Position numbers and translations under genes: made by a program | Notes under the pieces: generated by a model | What the model was told of the DNA's origin: nothing | The model's database searches: none | Seen by the model: only the letters and a program-made list of their open reading frames with translations | Shown: positions 1 to 8,714 of the stretch, piece by piece | How the letters are laid out: every line of letters begins with the position of its first letter | Numbering within the stretch: the first letter of the stretch is position 1 | Source: Haloferax mucosum ATCC BAA-1512 | Lineage (GTDB): Archaea > Halobacteriota > Halobacteria > Halobacteriales > Haloferacaceae | Assembly (NCBI RefSeq): GCF_000337815.1 | Contig: NZ_AOLN01000015.1 | Location: 1-37,276 of the forward strand | Reading direction: 5' to 3' | Length of the DNA: 37,276 nt

Positions 1-29
1 AAATGCCAGATGTGGTGTGGTTGGTGGTA

Positions 30-57
30 GTCGCGGTGGTTGACACGAAACCGCGAC
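30..57. repeat. 8-bp inverted repeat upstream of the first gene
   Basis: The arms gtcgcggt (30-37) and accgcgac (50-57) are perfect reverse complements separated by 12 bases. They end 13 bases before the start codon at 71. The pair could be an operator for a dimeric regulator or a stem in the mRNA leader. There is no T-run after it, so a terminator is less likely. Its function is inferred only from position. Confidence 0.4.
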
Positions 58-70
58 GGGAGAACGATAC

Positions 71-1432
71 ATGAACGATCAAGATATCACCGTTTCTCGG
101 CGCACCCTCCTCGGCGGGATGGTCGGCGTCGGACTCGCCGCGGGGGCATTGGGTACCGGTACGTACGCGCTTCTGAGCGACACGGAATCGAGCACTGACA
201 ACACACTCTCGGCCGGGACACTCAACCTGAAAATCGATGGGCAAAACAGCGTCTCGGAGACGCTCGACATCGGTCCCGTCGGGTCCGGGTCCTCGGGAAG
301 CGCGACCGCGACCCTGAACAACACCGGCACGACCAACGGCAAGCTCGGGTTCGGCATCGCCAACGTCCAAAACGACGAGGGAACCAATCCGGAGCCGGAG
401 ACGAACACCACCGGACAGGGCGAACTCGCAGCGTATGTGTGGGTCGAACTCGGCGTGATTCAAAACGGCGTGAAAGTCCCCGGCGTCGGCCCGGCACCAC
501 TGTCCGCGCTCGGCGGTCTCTCGCGGATGACCGGCAGTCTCCTCCGCGCGGGACAAAACGAGACGATGTACATCGACTGGATGGCACCCGACCTCGGCAA
601 CGACGCCCAAGGCGACGAGGTCGTTTTCGACATCGTCGTCGATATCGAAGAACGCCCACCTTGGACCGCCGACACCGTCGTGACGAGCGGCGATTCGATA
701 CAGGCCGCCATCGACGCGGCGGCCGCCGGCGACGTCATCAAGGTGCGAAACGGCGTGTACACCGGCGACCTCGTCGTCGATAAGCCGCTCACGATACTTT
801 CGAGAAACGGGGCCGAGTACACGACGCTCGTCGGCGACGGAAGCACCGAGGTAAACGGCGCGCCGAACGTCGTCGTCAACGTCACGAGTTCGGACGTCAC
901 CATCGAGGGCTTTACCATCGACGGGGAATCGACCTCGCAAGGTGCGATAGACATCGCCGCGGGGAGTTCCAACGTCGTGGTCAAGTGCAACCGTCTCCTC
1001 GGCTACGGCGGCAACAACCTCGGAACGCTCACGCCGGGTGGCTACAGCGACATCACGGTCGCACAGAACGTCTTCGACGGCTCTTCGTCGCTCATGCACT
1101 ACATCATCGGCGACACGTCCGGCAGTACGCAGAGCCAGAACGTCACCGTCGTAGACAACTACTTCGGCGGCGAAATCGACAGCGGAAGCAAACTCACCAT
1201 GGGTCTCGAAGCCGACGGCGGTACCGTTGCCCGGAACATGTTCCTCTCAGACATCTCCGGCACCCCGTACGGTCAACTCGAACTCTTCGGGACCGGGACG
1301 ACCATCGAGGACAACCTGTTCAGCGTACCGACCGGCGGGGTGGGTATCCTCGACAGTAACGCGACCTACAACAACAACGCGCTCCGTAACGCCAACGTCT
1401 TCTTCGGCGACGGGACGGACGTGCAGGGATAG
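71..1432 (+). CDS. Secreted TasA/CalY-like protein fused to a beta-helix domain
   Basis: 453 residues. The N-terminus carries an arginine pair (R10-R11, SRRTLLGG) followed by a hydrophobic stretch (about 12-34), so it looks Tat-exported. It then runs into LLSDTESS and NTLSAGTLNLKIDG, the signature of SipW-dependent TasA/CalY-type proteins, with a beta-rich domain to about residue 193. From about residue 201 (DSIQAAIDAAAAGDVIKV) the sequence matches right-handed parallel beta-helix (pectate-lyase-like, DUF1565-type) proteins, with many Asn and short beta repeats to the end. I see no C-terminal anchor or sorting motif. A surface or matrix role is inferred. The fusion of these two modules is the unusual point. 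The family assignment rests on motif recognition only. Confidence 0.8.
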   Translation: MNDQDITVSRRTLLGGMVGVGLAAGALGTGTYALLSDTESSTDNTLSAGTLNLKIDGQNSVSETLDIGPVGSGSSGSATATLNNTGTTNGKLGFGIANVQNDEGTNPEPETNTTGQGELAAYVWVELGVIQNGVKVPGVGPAPLSALGGLSRMTGSLLRAGQNETMYIDWMAPDLGNDAQGDEVVFDIVVDIEERPPWTADTVVTSGDSIQAAIDAAAAGDVIKVRNGVYTGDLVVDKPLTILSRNGAEYTTLVGDGSTEVNGAPNVVVNVTSSDVTIEGFTIDGESTSQGAIDIAAGSSNVVVKCNRLLGYGGNNLGTLTPGGYSDITVAQNVFDGSSSLMHYIIGDTSGSTQSQNVTVVDNYFGGEIDSGSKLTMGLEADGGTVARNMFLSDISGTPYGQLELFGTGTTIEDNLFSVPTGGVGILDSNATYNNNALRNANVFFGDGTDVQG

Positions 1433-1455
1433 GGTTCGTCAGTCAGGGTCCGTTT

Positions 1456-2034
1456 TTAGTCGTCCGCACCGACGTTTTCGCCGCTTTCGAACGTCGGCGG
1501 TTCGGGTTCGATATTCGCGTAGACGACGGCGTCGCGGCCGAGTCGCTCGACGCGCTTGCCGAGGTTTTCGTCCGCGAGAGAGCCGTCTTCGAACGCTGAC
1601 GAGACCGTTGGAATCGCGGCTTGGTGCGGCAACACCCACGCGTTCAGCGCTCGGCAGACGGACCGCAGGTGTTCGAGCGCGGTGACGGGAAACGACCCGC
1701 CCGCGACCGCAAGGAGACCGACCGTCTTGTCACCGAACTCGTCGAAACCGCAGTAGTCGAGTGCGTTCTTCAGGACGCCGGAGTACGACCCGTGGTAGAC
1801 CGGCGTGCCGAGGATGACAGCGTCCGCCTCGTCGATGATGCGGATGAGTTCGGCGGCGTCGCCCTCGCCGTCGTGGTCGGGGTTCAACGTCGGCAGATCG
1901 AACTCGCGGAGGTCGACGAGTTCGGTGGTGCCACCGGCTTCCGACGCCCCGGCGAGTGCGCGTTTCAGTGCCAATCGAGTGTAACTGCCGTCGCGGAGAC
2001 TCCCGCAGAGCGCGACGATGTGGGGTTGGACCAT
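1456..2034 (-). CDS. NADPH-dependent FMN reductase family protein
   Basis: 192 residues when started at MVQPHIVALCGSLRDGS. A longer in-frame start exists at 2181, but that extension would cover the divergent promoter region and the start of the neighbouring gene and has no family similarity. The flavodoxin-like fold is shown by the FMN phosphate loop GSLRDGSYTR (11-20) and by GTPVYHGSYSG (76-86), which packs on the flavin ring. Family members reduce flavins, quinones or azo compounds using NAD(P)H in the cytosol; the substrate here is unknown. It is transcribed divergently from the DsrE gene at 2131, with 96 bases between the start codons. The acidic C-terminal tail is typical of halophiles. 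Confidence 0.88.
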   Translation of the reverse strand: MVQPHIVALCGSLRDGSYTRLALKRALAGASEAGGTTELVDLREFDLPTLNPDHDGEGDAAELIRIIDEADAVILGTPVYHGSYSGVLKNALDYCGFDEFGDKTVGLLAVAGGSFPVTALEHLRSVCRALNAWVLPHQAAIPTVSSAFEDGSLADENLGKRVERLGRDAVVYANIEPEPPTFESGENVGADD

Positions 2035-2130
2035 ACCAGTATCATCGTCAGCTCGGTGAAAACGGCGTCGGCCGACGGCGAGGACCTCACAGAGGCAAAA
2101 AACAGAATGGTACCGTCCGAACAAACTCGT

Positions 2131-2472
2131 ATGAACGTCGTGTTCCACGTCTCCAGCGCTGACCTCGGCGACTGGCGACACGCTCTCCGAAACGTCCGCA
2201 ACCTCCTCGACGACGATACTGTCGAAGTTGACAGCGTTACCCTGCTCGCAAACGGCGACGCCGCGCTTTTGTTCCTCGAAGGGTCGCCCGTCACAGACCG
2301 CTTTGAACCACTCATCGCCGACGGCATTCGCTGTCGCGCCTGCCAGAACTCGCTCGATGGACGCGGCTTCGACACCGACCAGCTCGCAGACGGTGTCGAG
2401 GCGGTCCCCTCAGGCGTTGGCGAGCTGGTAACGCGGCAGGCGGCCGGCGACGCGTATCTCAAAGTGCCGTGA
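2131..2472 (+). CDS. DsrE family protein
   Basis: 113 residues from MNVVFHVSSADLGDW. An in-frame ATG at 2107 would add eight residues but fits the family start less well. The pattern VVFHVSS, the ANGDAAL segment, RCRACQNSL (about 71-79), VPSGVGELV and the final GDAYLKV match small DsrE/COG1416-type proteins. The family includes sulfur-relay subunits (DsrE, TusD) and many uncharacterised proteins. The cysteine pair in CRAC could carry sulfur, but that is inference. It is divergent from the FMN reductase and convergent with mutY, whose end is 30 bases away. Confidence 0.8.
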   Translation: MNVVFHVSSADLGDWRHALRNVRNLLDDDTVEVDSVTLLANGDAALLFLEGSPVTDRFEPLIADGIRCRACQNSLDGRGFDTDQLADGVEAVPSGVGELVTRQAAGDAYLKVP

Positions 2473-2502
2473 CAGCCGCGTATTCGTCCGAACCGGAGTG
2501 AC

Positions 2503-3474
2503 CTACTTCGAAAGTGAGACGAGAACGTCGCCGGCGCTGTCGTCGCGGCCTTCGTTACTGTCGCAGTCGTCGCCACTATCACCATCGCCAGTGCCGCGAA
2601 CAGTGACCAGTCCGTCCGATGCAAGGTCGTCAACCAGCCCGCGGAGCCACTCGCGGCCGTGGTCGCCGCCGTAATCGACGCGGACTCGTGGGCCGAGTTC
2701 GTCCAATCTGAGTTCGTCGTACTCGCCGAGGACCCGGACGACCCGCCCACGAAACTGTCGTCTACTTCCCTCGAAACTCGGCTGTGTCGGCACGTCTGGG
2801 GCCGTGAAATCGCCTGTCTCGTATGCGTGACAGAACTGTCGCCACGGACAGCCGGATTCGTCGCACGCCGGCGTCTTCTCGCAGGCAACCCCGCCCAGTT
2901 CCATGATGGCGTTGTTCCAGACGCGAGACTCGCCGTCGGGCATGAGTTCCGAGGCGGCGGCTTCGAAGGCGTCGTCGTCGTCCGGGACGGCGAACGCGCG
3001 GTGCAGGACGCGTTTGACGTTGGTATCGACCACCGCGTCGCCGTTGTTGAACGCGAAGGAGGCGACGGCGTTGGCGGTGTACGGGCCGACGCCCATGAGT
3101 TCCGAGAGTTCGTCGGGGGTCCGCGGGAACTCGCCGCCGTGGTCTTCGACCACTTGTCCGGCCGCTTCGTGGAGGTACTTCGCGCGGTTGTTGTAGCCGA
3201 GTCTGTGGCTCGTCCAGAAGCCGACGATGGCCGACCTGTCGGCCGCCGCGAGGGCTTCGGGAGTGGGCCACTCGTCGAGGAAGGCGTCCCACGCCTCGAC
3301 CACGCGGCCGAGTTGGGTCTGCTGGCTCATCACTTCGGAGACGAGAATCTCGTAGGGGTCGTCGGTACGCCGCCACGGGAAGTCCCGGTGGTCGTCCTCG
3401 TACCACTCGATTAGCGCGGTTTGGACTGCCTCGCGGTCGAGTTCGGAGGGGAGTTCGGACGCCGCGTCACTCAT
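2503..3474 (-). CDS. mutY: A/G-specific adenine glycosylase MutY
   Basis: 323 residues. This base-excision repair enzyme removes adenine mispaired with 8-oxoguanine. The helix with the catalytic acid is visible as SEVMSQQTQLG (E47). The helix-hairpin-helix motif is GVGPYTANAVASF (128-140), and the catalytic aspartate is D150 in VVDTNVKRVLHR. Four cysteines, C198, C204, C209 and C215, form the iron-sulfur cluster site, with spacing C-x5-C-x4-C-x5-C rather than the textbook x6-x2-x5. The C-terminal part (about 245-323) is shorter than bacterial NUDIX-like domains, looks winged-helix-like, and ends in an acidic Asp/Gly linker. It is transcribed toward the DsrE gene. Confidence 0.95.
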   Translation of the reverse strand: MSDAASELPSELDREAVQTALIEWYEDDHRDFPWRRTDDPYEILVSEVMSQQTQLGRVVEAWDAFLDEWPTPEALAAADRSAIVGFWTSHRLGYNNRAKYLHEAAGQVVEDHGGEFPRTPDELSELMGVGPYTANAVASFAFNNGDAVVDTNVKRVLHRAFAVPDDDDAFEAAASELMPDGESRVWNNAIMELGGVACEKTPACDESGCPWRQFCHAYETGDFTAPDVPTQPSFEGSRRQFRGRVVRVLGEYDELRLDELGPRVRVDYGGDHGREWLRGLVDDLASDGLVTVRGTGDGDSGDDCDSNEGRDDSAGDVLVSLSK

Positions 3475-3525
3475 CGCCCCGGTTTAGGACGGGCGGTGTT
3501 TAGCCGTGGCGATGCCGAGCGGTCA

Positions 3526-4461
3526 TCAGACGACTGCGTGCGTGAGCGTCACTTCGTACGTGGTTCCCTCGTACGCCACGAGGTGGTCTCCGTAGTGGCC
3601 ACTGTAGCTGTCCTCCCTCCGCTCATGAATCTCGTTTAGCCGCTCTTTGAGCGCGGCGAAGTCGTCGGAAAGCGGTTCGCACTCGTCTACCCCGTCGTCG
3701 ATTGCGCGCTCGAACACCGCGCGTTCGGCGTCCGAAAGGTTGCCGAGCGGGGCGACGTGTTCCTCGTGAACGTATGCGGCAAACGCCGCGCTGTCTTCGC
3801 CGACCTGTTCGAGCGTGTATCTGACGGTCTCTTCTTCGACGGTCCGCGTCTCCCCGACGGTGACTTCGAACGACCGACCCTCGTGACGTATCCAGACGGT
3901 ACCGGCGTCGATGAGTCGGGACTCGGCACCGTCGGGATAGACGTACTCGTATCCGCTAAGCAAGAATTCTCGCGGGGCGTCGTCGTTCTCGAAATCCGTG
4001 CTCGGATACGCGGTGAGGAAGGCCTCGCGGTCGGCCGTTGGGAGTTCGTCGAAGTCGAAGACCGCCGCCCCGGTCGTCGGTGGCGACTCGTTTCGGTCGT
4101 ATTCGATGCTGACCTCGTGGGCGGTGCGTTCTCGCGTCTCGATTCGCTCGTGTTCGACGCGGTAGTACGCGCCGTCGTGTTCGACGTAGTCGCCCGATTC
4201 GAGCGGCATGTCTTGGTACGTACTGTACGTGGCCGTACCCTCACTGGCCGCGGTTGCGACGAGGCGCGACACCGTCTCAGCGTGTTCGTGGAAGTCTTCG
4301 GTCACGGTCTCGACCAGTTCGGGGTCGGTGAGTGCCGTCGCTTCGAGCGAGTAATGAGACGTACAGCGATTGCCGGGGAATCCACCAAGACAGCCCGAAA
4401 GAAGGGCCGAACCGGCCGCGAGGCCGCCGAGGAGGGAGCGTCGGGTGAGTTTCGGGGACAT
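3526..4461 (-). CDS. Tat-exported lipoprotein of unknown function
   Basis: 311 residues when started at MSPKLTRRSLLGG. A longer in-frame start at 4587 would overlap the divergent gene and place the signal internally. The twin arginines (R7-R8), hydrophobic core and lipobox LLSGC (Cys24) mark a haloarchaeal Tat lipoprotein anchored outside the membrane. The mature part is acidic, with repeated charged segments such as YVEHDGAYYRVEHERIE and a similar C-terminal motif HLVAYEGTTYEVTLTH, suggesting duplicated small beta domains. I do not recognise the family. An rRNA, tRNA or enzyme role can be excluded, but nothing positive can be assigned. Confidence 0.8.
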   Translation of the reverse strand: MSPKLTRRSLLGGLAAGSALLSGCLGGFPGNRCTSHYSLEATALTDPELVETVTEDFHEHAETVSRLVATAASEGTATYSTYQDMPLESGDYVEHDGAYYRVEHERIETRERTAHEVSIEYDRNESPPTTGAAVFDFDELPTADREAFLTAYPSTDFENDDAPREFLLSGYEYVYPDGAESRLIDAGTVWIRHEGRSFEVTVGETRTVEEETVRYTLEQVGEDSAAFAAYVHEEHVAPLGNLSDAERAVFERAIDDGVDECEPLSDDFAALKERLNEIHERREDSYSGHYGDHLVAYEGTTYEVTLTHAVV

Positions 4462-4586
4462 GCACGGAACTTGTCGAATTACCAGTAAGTGTCTTCTGTA
4501 GGCGACCGGCGACCGAACGGCGAGCGCGCGGTGAACAGATACCGCGGTCGAAACGCGTATCCCCGTGACGACCCCATCGGCTGGCA

Positions 4587-4910
4587 ATGACGCTCGACGA
4601 ACTCACAGACGATGTCGAATCCGCGTACAGCGACCTCGGAACCGACCTCGACGTGTCGCTCGACCGCGAGACGCGACACGAACTCGCCATGCTCGTCGCG
4701 CTGTTCGACCCCGACGACACGGACGAACTCGTCCGCCGGGCGGTCCACGCGCTGTTCCAGTCGGAACTCGACCGCGGCCAACTCGACTTCCACCTCCGAC
4801 AGGGCTACGACGTGACCTACGACGAATACCTCGCGGGGATGACCTACGAGGAGATGACGGGCCAGACGCAGGTCCCGCCGCGCGACGACGTGCGCCGCTA
4901 TCAGATGTAG
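4587..4910 (+). CDS. Conserved haloarchaeal protein of unknown function
   Basis: 107 residues, very acidic (MTLDELTDDVESAYSDLG) and predicted helical, without signal peptide, membrane segment or cysteine. It is read divergently from the lipoprotein gene (125 bases between start codons) and convergently with the gene at 4934. Codons end mostly in G or C, as in its neighbours, which supports a real gene. The C-terminal half contains YDEYLAGMTYEEMTG. I do not recognise a family with a known function. Confidence 0.75.
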   Translation: MTLDELTDDVESAYSDLGTDLDVSLDRETRHELAMLVALFDPDDTDELVRRAVHALFQSELDRGQLDFHLRQGYDVTYDEYLAGMTYEEMTGQTQVPPRDDVRRYQM

Positions 4911-4933
4911 CCCAGTCGAACGGCACACACCGC

Positions 4934-5422
4934 TCAGCGAACTTCGACTTCGAGGTCGAGACCGTCGATTCTGCGGTAGCGCTTGTGTCCGTCGCCGGCG
5001 GCGTCGTCCCCGGAAGCGTCGTCTCCCGTGCTGTCGGCCGTGTGCTCGCGTCCACGTTCGACCTCGAACGTCCGGAGGAAAATCACCAGTCGCTCGTCGC
5101 CGACTGTGGCGCGCAAGACGACTCCTTGTCCGGTGACGACGACGTAGGGTGGCGCGGCGACCGGCGGCGCTGGCATCGGCCGGCCGGTCGCAGTCACCGC
5201 GTCGGCGAGGGCGCGCGGGAGTCGAGACAGTGCCCCGGACCCGTCGAGCGCGCGGCCGAACGGCGGCACGACCCGTTCTCGGTCCGTCGCCCAGTCGCCG
5301 TCCCACTCGGTAGCGACCGCGTCAGCACACCGGCTGACGACCGACAACAGTTTCTCGTGTTCGTCTCGAAGCACTCGCTCCGCGTCGTCGATGGTCGCCG
5401 CGAGGGATGTCCCGTCGGTCAC
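4934..5422 (-). CDS. Haloarchaeal protein of unknown function
   Basis: 162 residues starting at a GTG codon (GTG ACC GAC, giving MTDGTSLAATIDDAERVL). The N-terminal half looks helical, the middle is Pro/Ala-rich (PMPAPPVAAPPYVVVTG), then a beta-like segment GVVLRATVGDERLVIFLRTF precedes an acidic linker and a final LDLEVEVR. It lies 125 bases upstream of where the chemoreceptor gene ends, on the same strand. No function can be assigned from motifs. The gene is supported by codon use and by lacking any better reading frame in the interval. Confidence 0.65.
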   Translation of the reverse strand: MTDGTSLAATIDDAERVLRDEHEKLLSVVSRCADAVATEWDGDWATDRERVVPPFGRALDGSGALSRLPRALADAVTATGRPMPAPPVAAPPYVVVTGQGVVLRATVGDERLVIFLRTFEVERGREHTADSTGDDASGDDAAGDGHKRYRRIDGLDLEVEVR

Positions 5423-5547
5423 GGGTCGTGGTCCGTCCTCGTCGGATAAAAACCTCCGTCGATTCCAGAGCGGTGCGTGGGCGGTCGGCAGGCCCGACCG
5501 CCCGTCAGTTGTTAGTGTCCGCCCCCAATAGTGTCCGCCCCCAAGCG

Positions 5548-7782
5548 TCAGTCGTCCGCAGTCGCGGGCGCGTCGAAGGGAACGTCGGTGTCGGAGTCGC
5601 CGTCCAAGGCAGTGTCGGTGTCGGCGTCAGTGTCGAACTGCGCGAGCGCGTCGTCCAAGTCGTCCGCGCTGGCGACGAGGTCAGATGCGACCGCCGCGAC
5701 TTCCTGCAAGCGGGCGGCCTGTTCTTCGACGGCGGCGGAGACGCTTTCGGCCTCGCTTGTCGTCTCCTCGCCGATACTGGCGACTTCGTCGGCCATCGCC
5801 AGTACTTCCTGTGCGGAGTCGGCCTGCTCGTCGGTCGCGTGGTCTATCTCGGAGACGTTTTGGTGAGTCGATTCAACCCGTTCGACCACGCCGTCAAGCG
5901 ATTCGATCGCGTTTTCGACCGCGTCCGCCTCCTCGGTCACGCGCGCTCGCATCTGGTCGATTCGCTCGACGACGGCGTCGCGTTGGTCCTGCAAGTCGGC
6001 GACGAGTTCGGCAATAGTCGCCGCGTACTCTTGGCTCTCCTCTGCGAGTTGCTTGACCTCGCCGGAGACGACGGCGAAGCCTTCGCCCGCCTCGCCCGCC
6101 CGCGCCGCCTCGATAGACGCGTTGAGCGCGAGAATATCCGTCTGTTCCGCGATACCGGAGATAACGTCGGTGATAGACTCGATTTCGGCGAGCCTGTCGT
6201 CGAGGTCTTCGACCACTTCGACCGTCTTGTCGGTCTCCTCGCGGATGTCGTCCATTCCCGACAGGGCGGCCGACGCAACCTTGATACCGTTGTTCGTCCG
6301 CTCGGCCGCTTCCGCAGAGAGCGTCGAGAGGTCGCCTGCGGCCGCCGCGACCTGCTCGACCGACGCCGAGAGGTCGTCCATCTCGCCGGAGAGCGCGACG
6401 AGGTTGTCCGTCTGTTCTTCGGCCCCGCCGGAGATTTGCTCGACGGAACGGGCCACTTGGTCGGCCGCATCGCGGACTTCCGTCGTCGCAACCGCAACCT
6501 CGTCACTTCGGGCGGTCACCTCGTCACCGAACGCCGAGACGGATTCGACGGTCGTCTCGACGGCGTCCATCATTTCGTTGTACGATTCGGCGACGACGCG
6601 CATGTCTTGGCTGGTCGAATCGGTCGGCAACCGAACCGAGAGGTCGCCGTCGGCCGCGCGACCGATTCGCTCGCCGTACGCCTCCGCGTCGGACCGCTGT
6701 TCGTCGAGGTCGGTCCGCAAGTCGTCGAGACCGGCGACGACTGCGCCGAGTTCGTCGGTTCGCCACGTCGGGAGTTCGACATCGAGGTCGCCGTCGCGGA
6801 GCCGACCCACGCGGTCTGCGAGCGTGGCGAGCGGAACCGCGATGTTGGCGTTGAGGACCGCGCCCAACCCGGCGAGCGACACGAGCGATACGAACACCAG
6901 CGCGGCGACGAGCCAGCCGACGGTCTGACTCACCGCGTAGGCGCTCGCGGTTGGGACGTGAACGAGAACGGCCATATTCTCGCCCGCCGGCGCGTAGCCG
7001 ACGAGATGCGTTTCGTCGAGAGCGCTGTTTGCGGCGGCAGTCCGCACGCCGCGGCCGCCGTCGAGGGCGCGTGCGAGCGACTCGGACTCCGCGGCTGGGT
7101 ACTCGGAACCGGCGAGAGAACCAGTTCCGGCCTCGACAGCGCCGCTCGTCGAGACGAGCGACGTGAAGCTTCCCTCGGCGGATGTTTCGAACGCCGCGGT
7201 GAGACCAGTCACATCGGCTTCGACGACGATTGCGCGGTCTGCGAGTCCGGGGACAGCGCTCACGAACGAGACGAGTTGCGTGCCGGGGCGTTCGTACACT
7301 TCGGTCGTCGCGGTTTCGTCGTACGAACTCACGTCGAGCGACCCCTTGATGAATGCCACGTCACCCGGAACGGCGCTTCCGCCGCGGCGGACCGACGACG
7401 AACTGGCGATGACCGTGTTCGTCTCGCTGTTGACGAAGTGAATCGCGTGGACGTCGCTGGGGAGTTTCTCGCGTTCCTCGACGAAGAACTGGGAGATTTC
7501 GGCGGGGGTACCGGTCCAGAGGATTTCGTACTGAGAGAGCATCCGCGCGGACTGCGCGCGCTCGCGGAACCACCCCTCCGCTTGGCCGGCGTGCTGGCCG
7601 GCCGTGGCGTTGAGTTCCGCTTGCCTGTTCTGTGTCAGTTCGTCGGAGACGGTGACGTACGTCGCTCCGCCCGCGGCGGCGACGACGAGAAGTGTCATCG
7701 CAAAGCCGAGCGCGAGTTTTCGCAAAAAACTATTCCTGATACTCGCAGGTAACAGCCGGTCTAATCGGCGCGAAAGTCGCAT
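5548..7782 (-). CDS. Methyl-accepting chemotaxis transducer (membrane receptor)
   Basis: 744 residues when started at [11 protein letters not shown]; an upstream in-frame start at 7824 would add 14 residues. It has a first membrane helix at about 21-44, an extracellular sensor domain (about 45-282, probably Cache-like), a second membrane helix at about 283-305 and HAMP linkers after it. A long coiled-coil signalling domain holds the conserved hairpin tip [19 protein letters not shown] near residue 560. This is the layout of haloarchaeal Htr transducers that control CheA and archaellum switching. The ligand cannot be read from the sequence. The C-terminus is acidic. No che genes are in the window, so this is an orphan receptor locus. 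Confidence 0.93.
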   Translation of the reverse strand: MRLSRRLDRLLPASIRNSFLRKLALGFAMTLLVVAAAGGATYVTVSDELTQNRQAELNATAGQHAGQAEGWFRERAQSARMLSQYEILWTGTPAEISQFFVEEREKLPSDVHAIHFVNSETNTVIASSSSVRRGGSAVPGDVAFIKGSLDVSSYDETATTEVYERPGTQLVSFVSAVPGLADRAIVVEADVTGLTAAFETSAEGSFTSLVSTSGAVEAGTGSLAGSEYPAAESESLARALDGGRGVRTAAANSALDETHLVGYAPAGENMAVLVHVPTASAYAVSQTVGWLVAALVFVSLVSLAGLGAVLNANIAVPLATLADRVGRLRDGDLDVELPTWRTDELGAVVAGLDDLRTDLDEQRSDAEAYGERIGRAADGDLSVRLPTDSTSQDMRVVAESYNEMMDAVETTVESVSAFGDEVTARSDEVAVATTEVRDAADQVARSVEQISGGAEEQTDNLVALSGEMDDLSASVEQVAAAAGDLSTLSAEAAERTNNGIKVASAALSGMDDIREETDKTVEVVEDLDDRLAEIESITDVISGIAEQTDILALNASIEAARAGEAGEGFAVVSGEVKQLAEESQEYAATIAELVADLQDQRDAVVERIDQMRARVTEEADAVENAIESLDGVVERVESTHQNVSEIDHATDEQADSAQEVLAMADEVASIGEETTSEAESVSAAVEEQAARLQEVAAVASDLVASADDLDDALAQFDTDADTDTALDGDSDTDVPFDAPATADD

Positions 7783-7830
7783 GACGTAGGTGACCTGCGC
7801 GGCGCGATAAGTATCCGGTATCAATTATCT

Positions 7831-7844
7831 ATTATGAGAATAAT
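7831..7844. promoter_or_regulatory. AT-rich dyad in the chemoreceptor promoter
   Basis: ATTAT (7831-7835), GAGA, ATAAT (7840-7844) is a short perfect dyad inside an AT-rich block about 50-65 bases before the chemoreceptor start on the minus strand. The block probably includes the TATA element of that gene. A binding site for a regulator is possible but not shown. Confidence 0.3.
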
Positions 7845-7875
7845 ACGCATGTAGTGGCGATAGCACCTCTCGGGC

Positions 7876-7891
7876 GATGAGATAACTCATC
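7876..7891. repeat. Inverted repeat between chemoreceptor and BolA-like genes
   Basis: gatgag (7876-7881) and ctcatc (7886-7891) are perfect reverse complements around ataa. They lie in the 227-base divergent intergenic region, which is AT-rich compared with the surrounding DNA. It may be an operator acting on one or both divergent promoters. No T-run follows. Confidence 0.35.
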
Positions 7892-8009
7892 TCACAGATA
7901 TAGATACTAAACAAACAAATCTATGTAATGTCATGTCATGGCACGATTGGTGGCGCGGACGACTGCCGTTCCCGGACGCTTTTTGCCAGCGCCCACCCCG
8001 AATAGGCAC

Positions 8010-8273
8010 ATGGAACTCGAAGCTATCGAGGAGTTAATCGAATCGAACATCGAGGACGCCGACGCGACCGTTTCGCGCCCGCGAACGGTCGACGAGAACC
8101 ACGAAGACGACCACTACGCCGCCGTCGTCGTGTCACCGGCGTTCGAAGGAAAATCGCTCGTCCAACAACACCAACTCGTCTACGACGCGCTCGGTGACCA
8201 CATGACGACGGACATCCACGCGATGGAGCTGAAAACCTACACGCCAGAGGAGTACGAGTCGCTGGAAGAGTGA
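8010..8273 (+). CDS. BolA-like family protein
   Basis: 87 residues from MELEAIEELIESNIEDADATV. An earlier in-frame start at 7938 would prefix residues that do not fit the family. The diagnostic BolA block is FEGKSLVQQHQLVYDALGD followed by IHAMELKTYTPEEY. BolA proteins are small class II KH-like proteins that pair with monothiol glutaredoxins in iron-sulfur handling, or act as stress-linked DNA-binding proteins. Which role applies in archaea is uncertain. It stands alone, divergent from the chemoreceptor gene. Confidence 0.88.
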   Translation: MELEAIEELIESNIEDADATVSRPRTVDENHEDDHYAAVVVSPAFEGKSLVQQHQLVYDALGDHMTTDIHAMELKTYTPEEYESLEE

Positions 8274-8406
8274 GTCCATAGTAAGGACAATAGTTGAAAG
8301 CCGGCAGTAAGCACGGTGATTGGAAGTCGATAAGAGGGTCAGCGGAGAGCCGCCACGAGCCGGTCCGAACGCAAGAGTATTGACACGAGGGCGTCAGGTC
8401 CCACTC

Positions 8407-8670
8407 GTGGACAGGGCTGTGCTATATCAGGTATCGATGAGTATCATCGGGGCGAGCCTCACGGTTAACGGTCTCCAAACGCTCCGTAGTGGGTCGATGA
8501 GCCTCAGTGCCGGACTGCTTGTCGTCAGCGGGGTCGGACTCGTCGTTTTGACCGGGTATCAGCTTGTGACCGGGGGAAAACCAGAGACCCTCCACACGTG
8601 GACAGTCTGGGCCATTGTCTTCGCAGCAATATTGAGTGCGACTGGCACGGCCCTAGTCCTCCTGTCGTGA
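8407..8670 (+). CDS. Small membrane protein, unknown function
   Basis: 87 residues from a GTG start at 8407; a TTG at 8320 or an ATG at 8437 are other in-frame options and the choice is uncertain. Three hydrophobic segments are visible: SIIGASLTVNGLQTL, AGLLVVSGVGLVVLTGYQLV and VWAIVFAAILSATGTALVLL. There are few charged residues and no cysteine. No family is recognised. It sits between the BolA-like gene and a decayed ABC transporter remnant, with no clear operon partner. Confidence 0.55.
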   Translation: MDRAVLYQVSMSIIGASLTVNGLQTLRSGSMSLSAGLLVVSGVGLVVLTGYQLVTGGKPETLHTWTVWAIVFAAILSATGTALVLLS

Positions 8671-8714
8671 GAACCTGGCTACCGACCTCGAAAAGAAACG
8701 TTCGACCCGAGCGA

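Noticed and set aside
5407-7752. Long 781-residue plus-strand reading frame
   Set aside because: It is antisense to the chemoreceptor, is Arg/Val/Asp-rich without any motif, and arises from GC-rich codon bias on the other strand.
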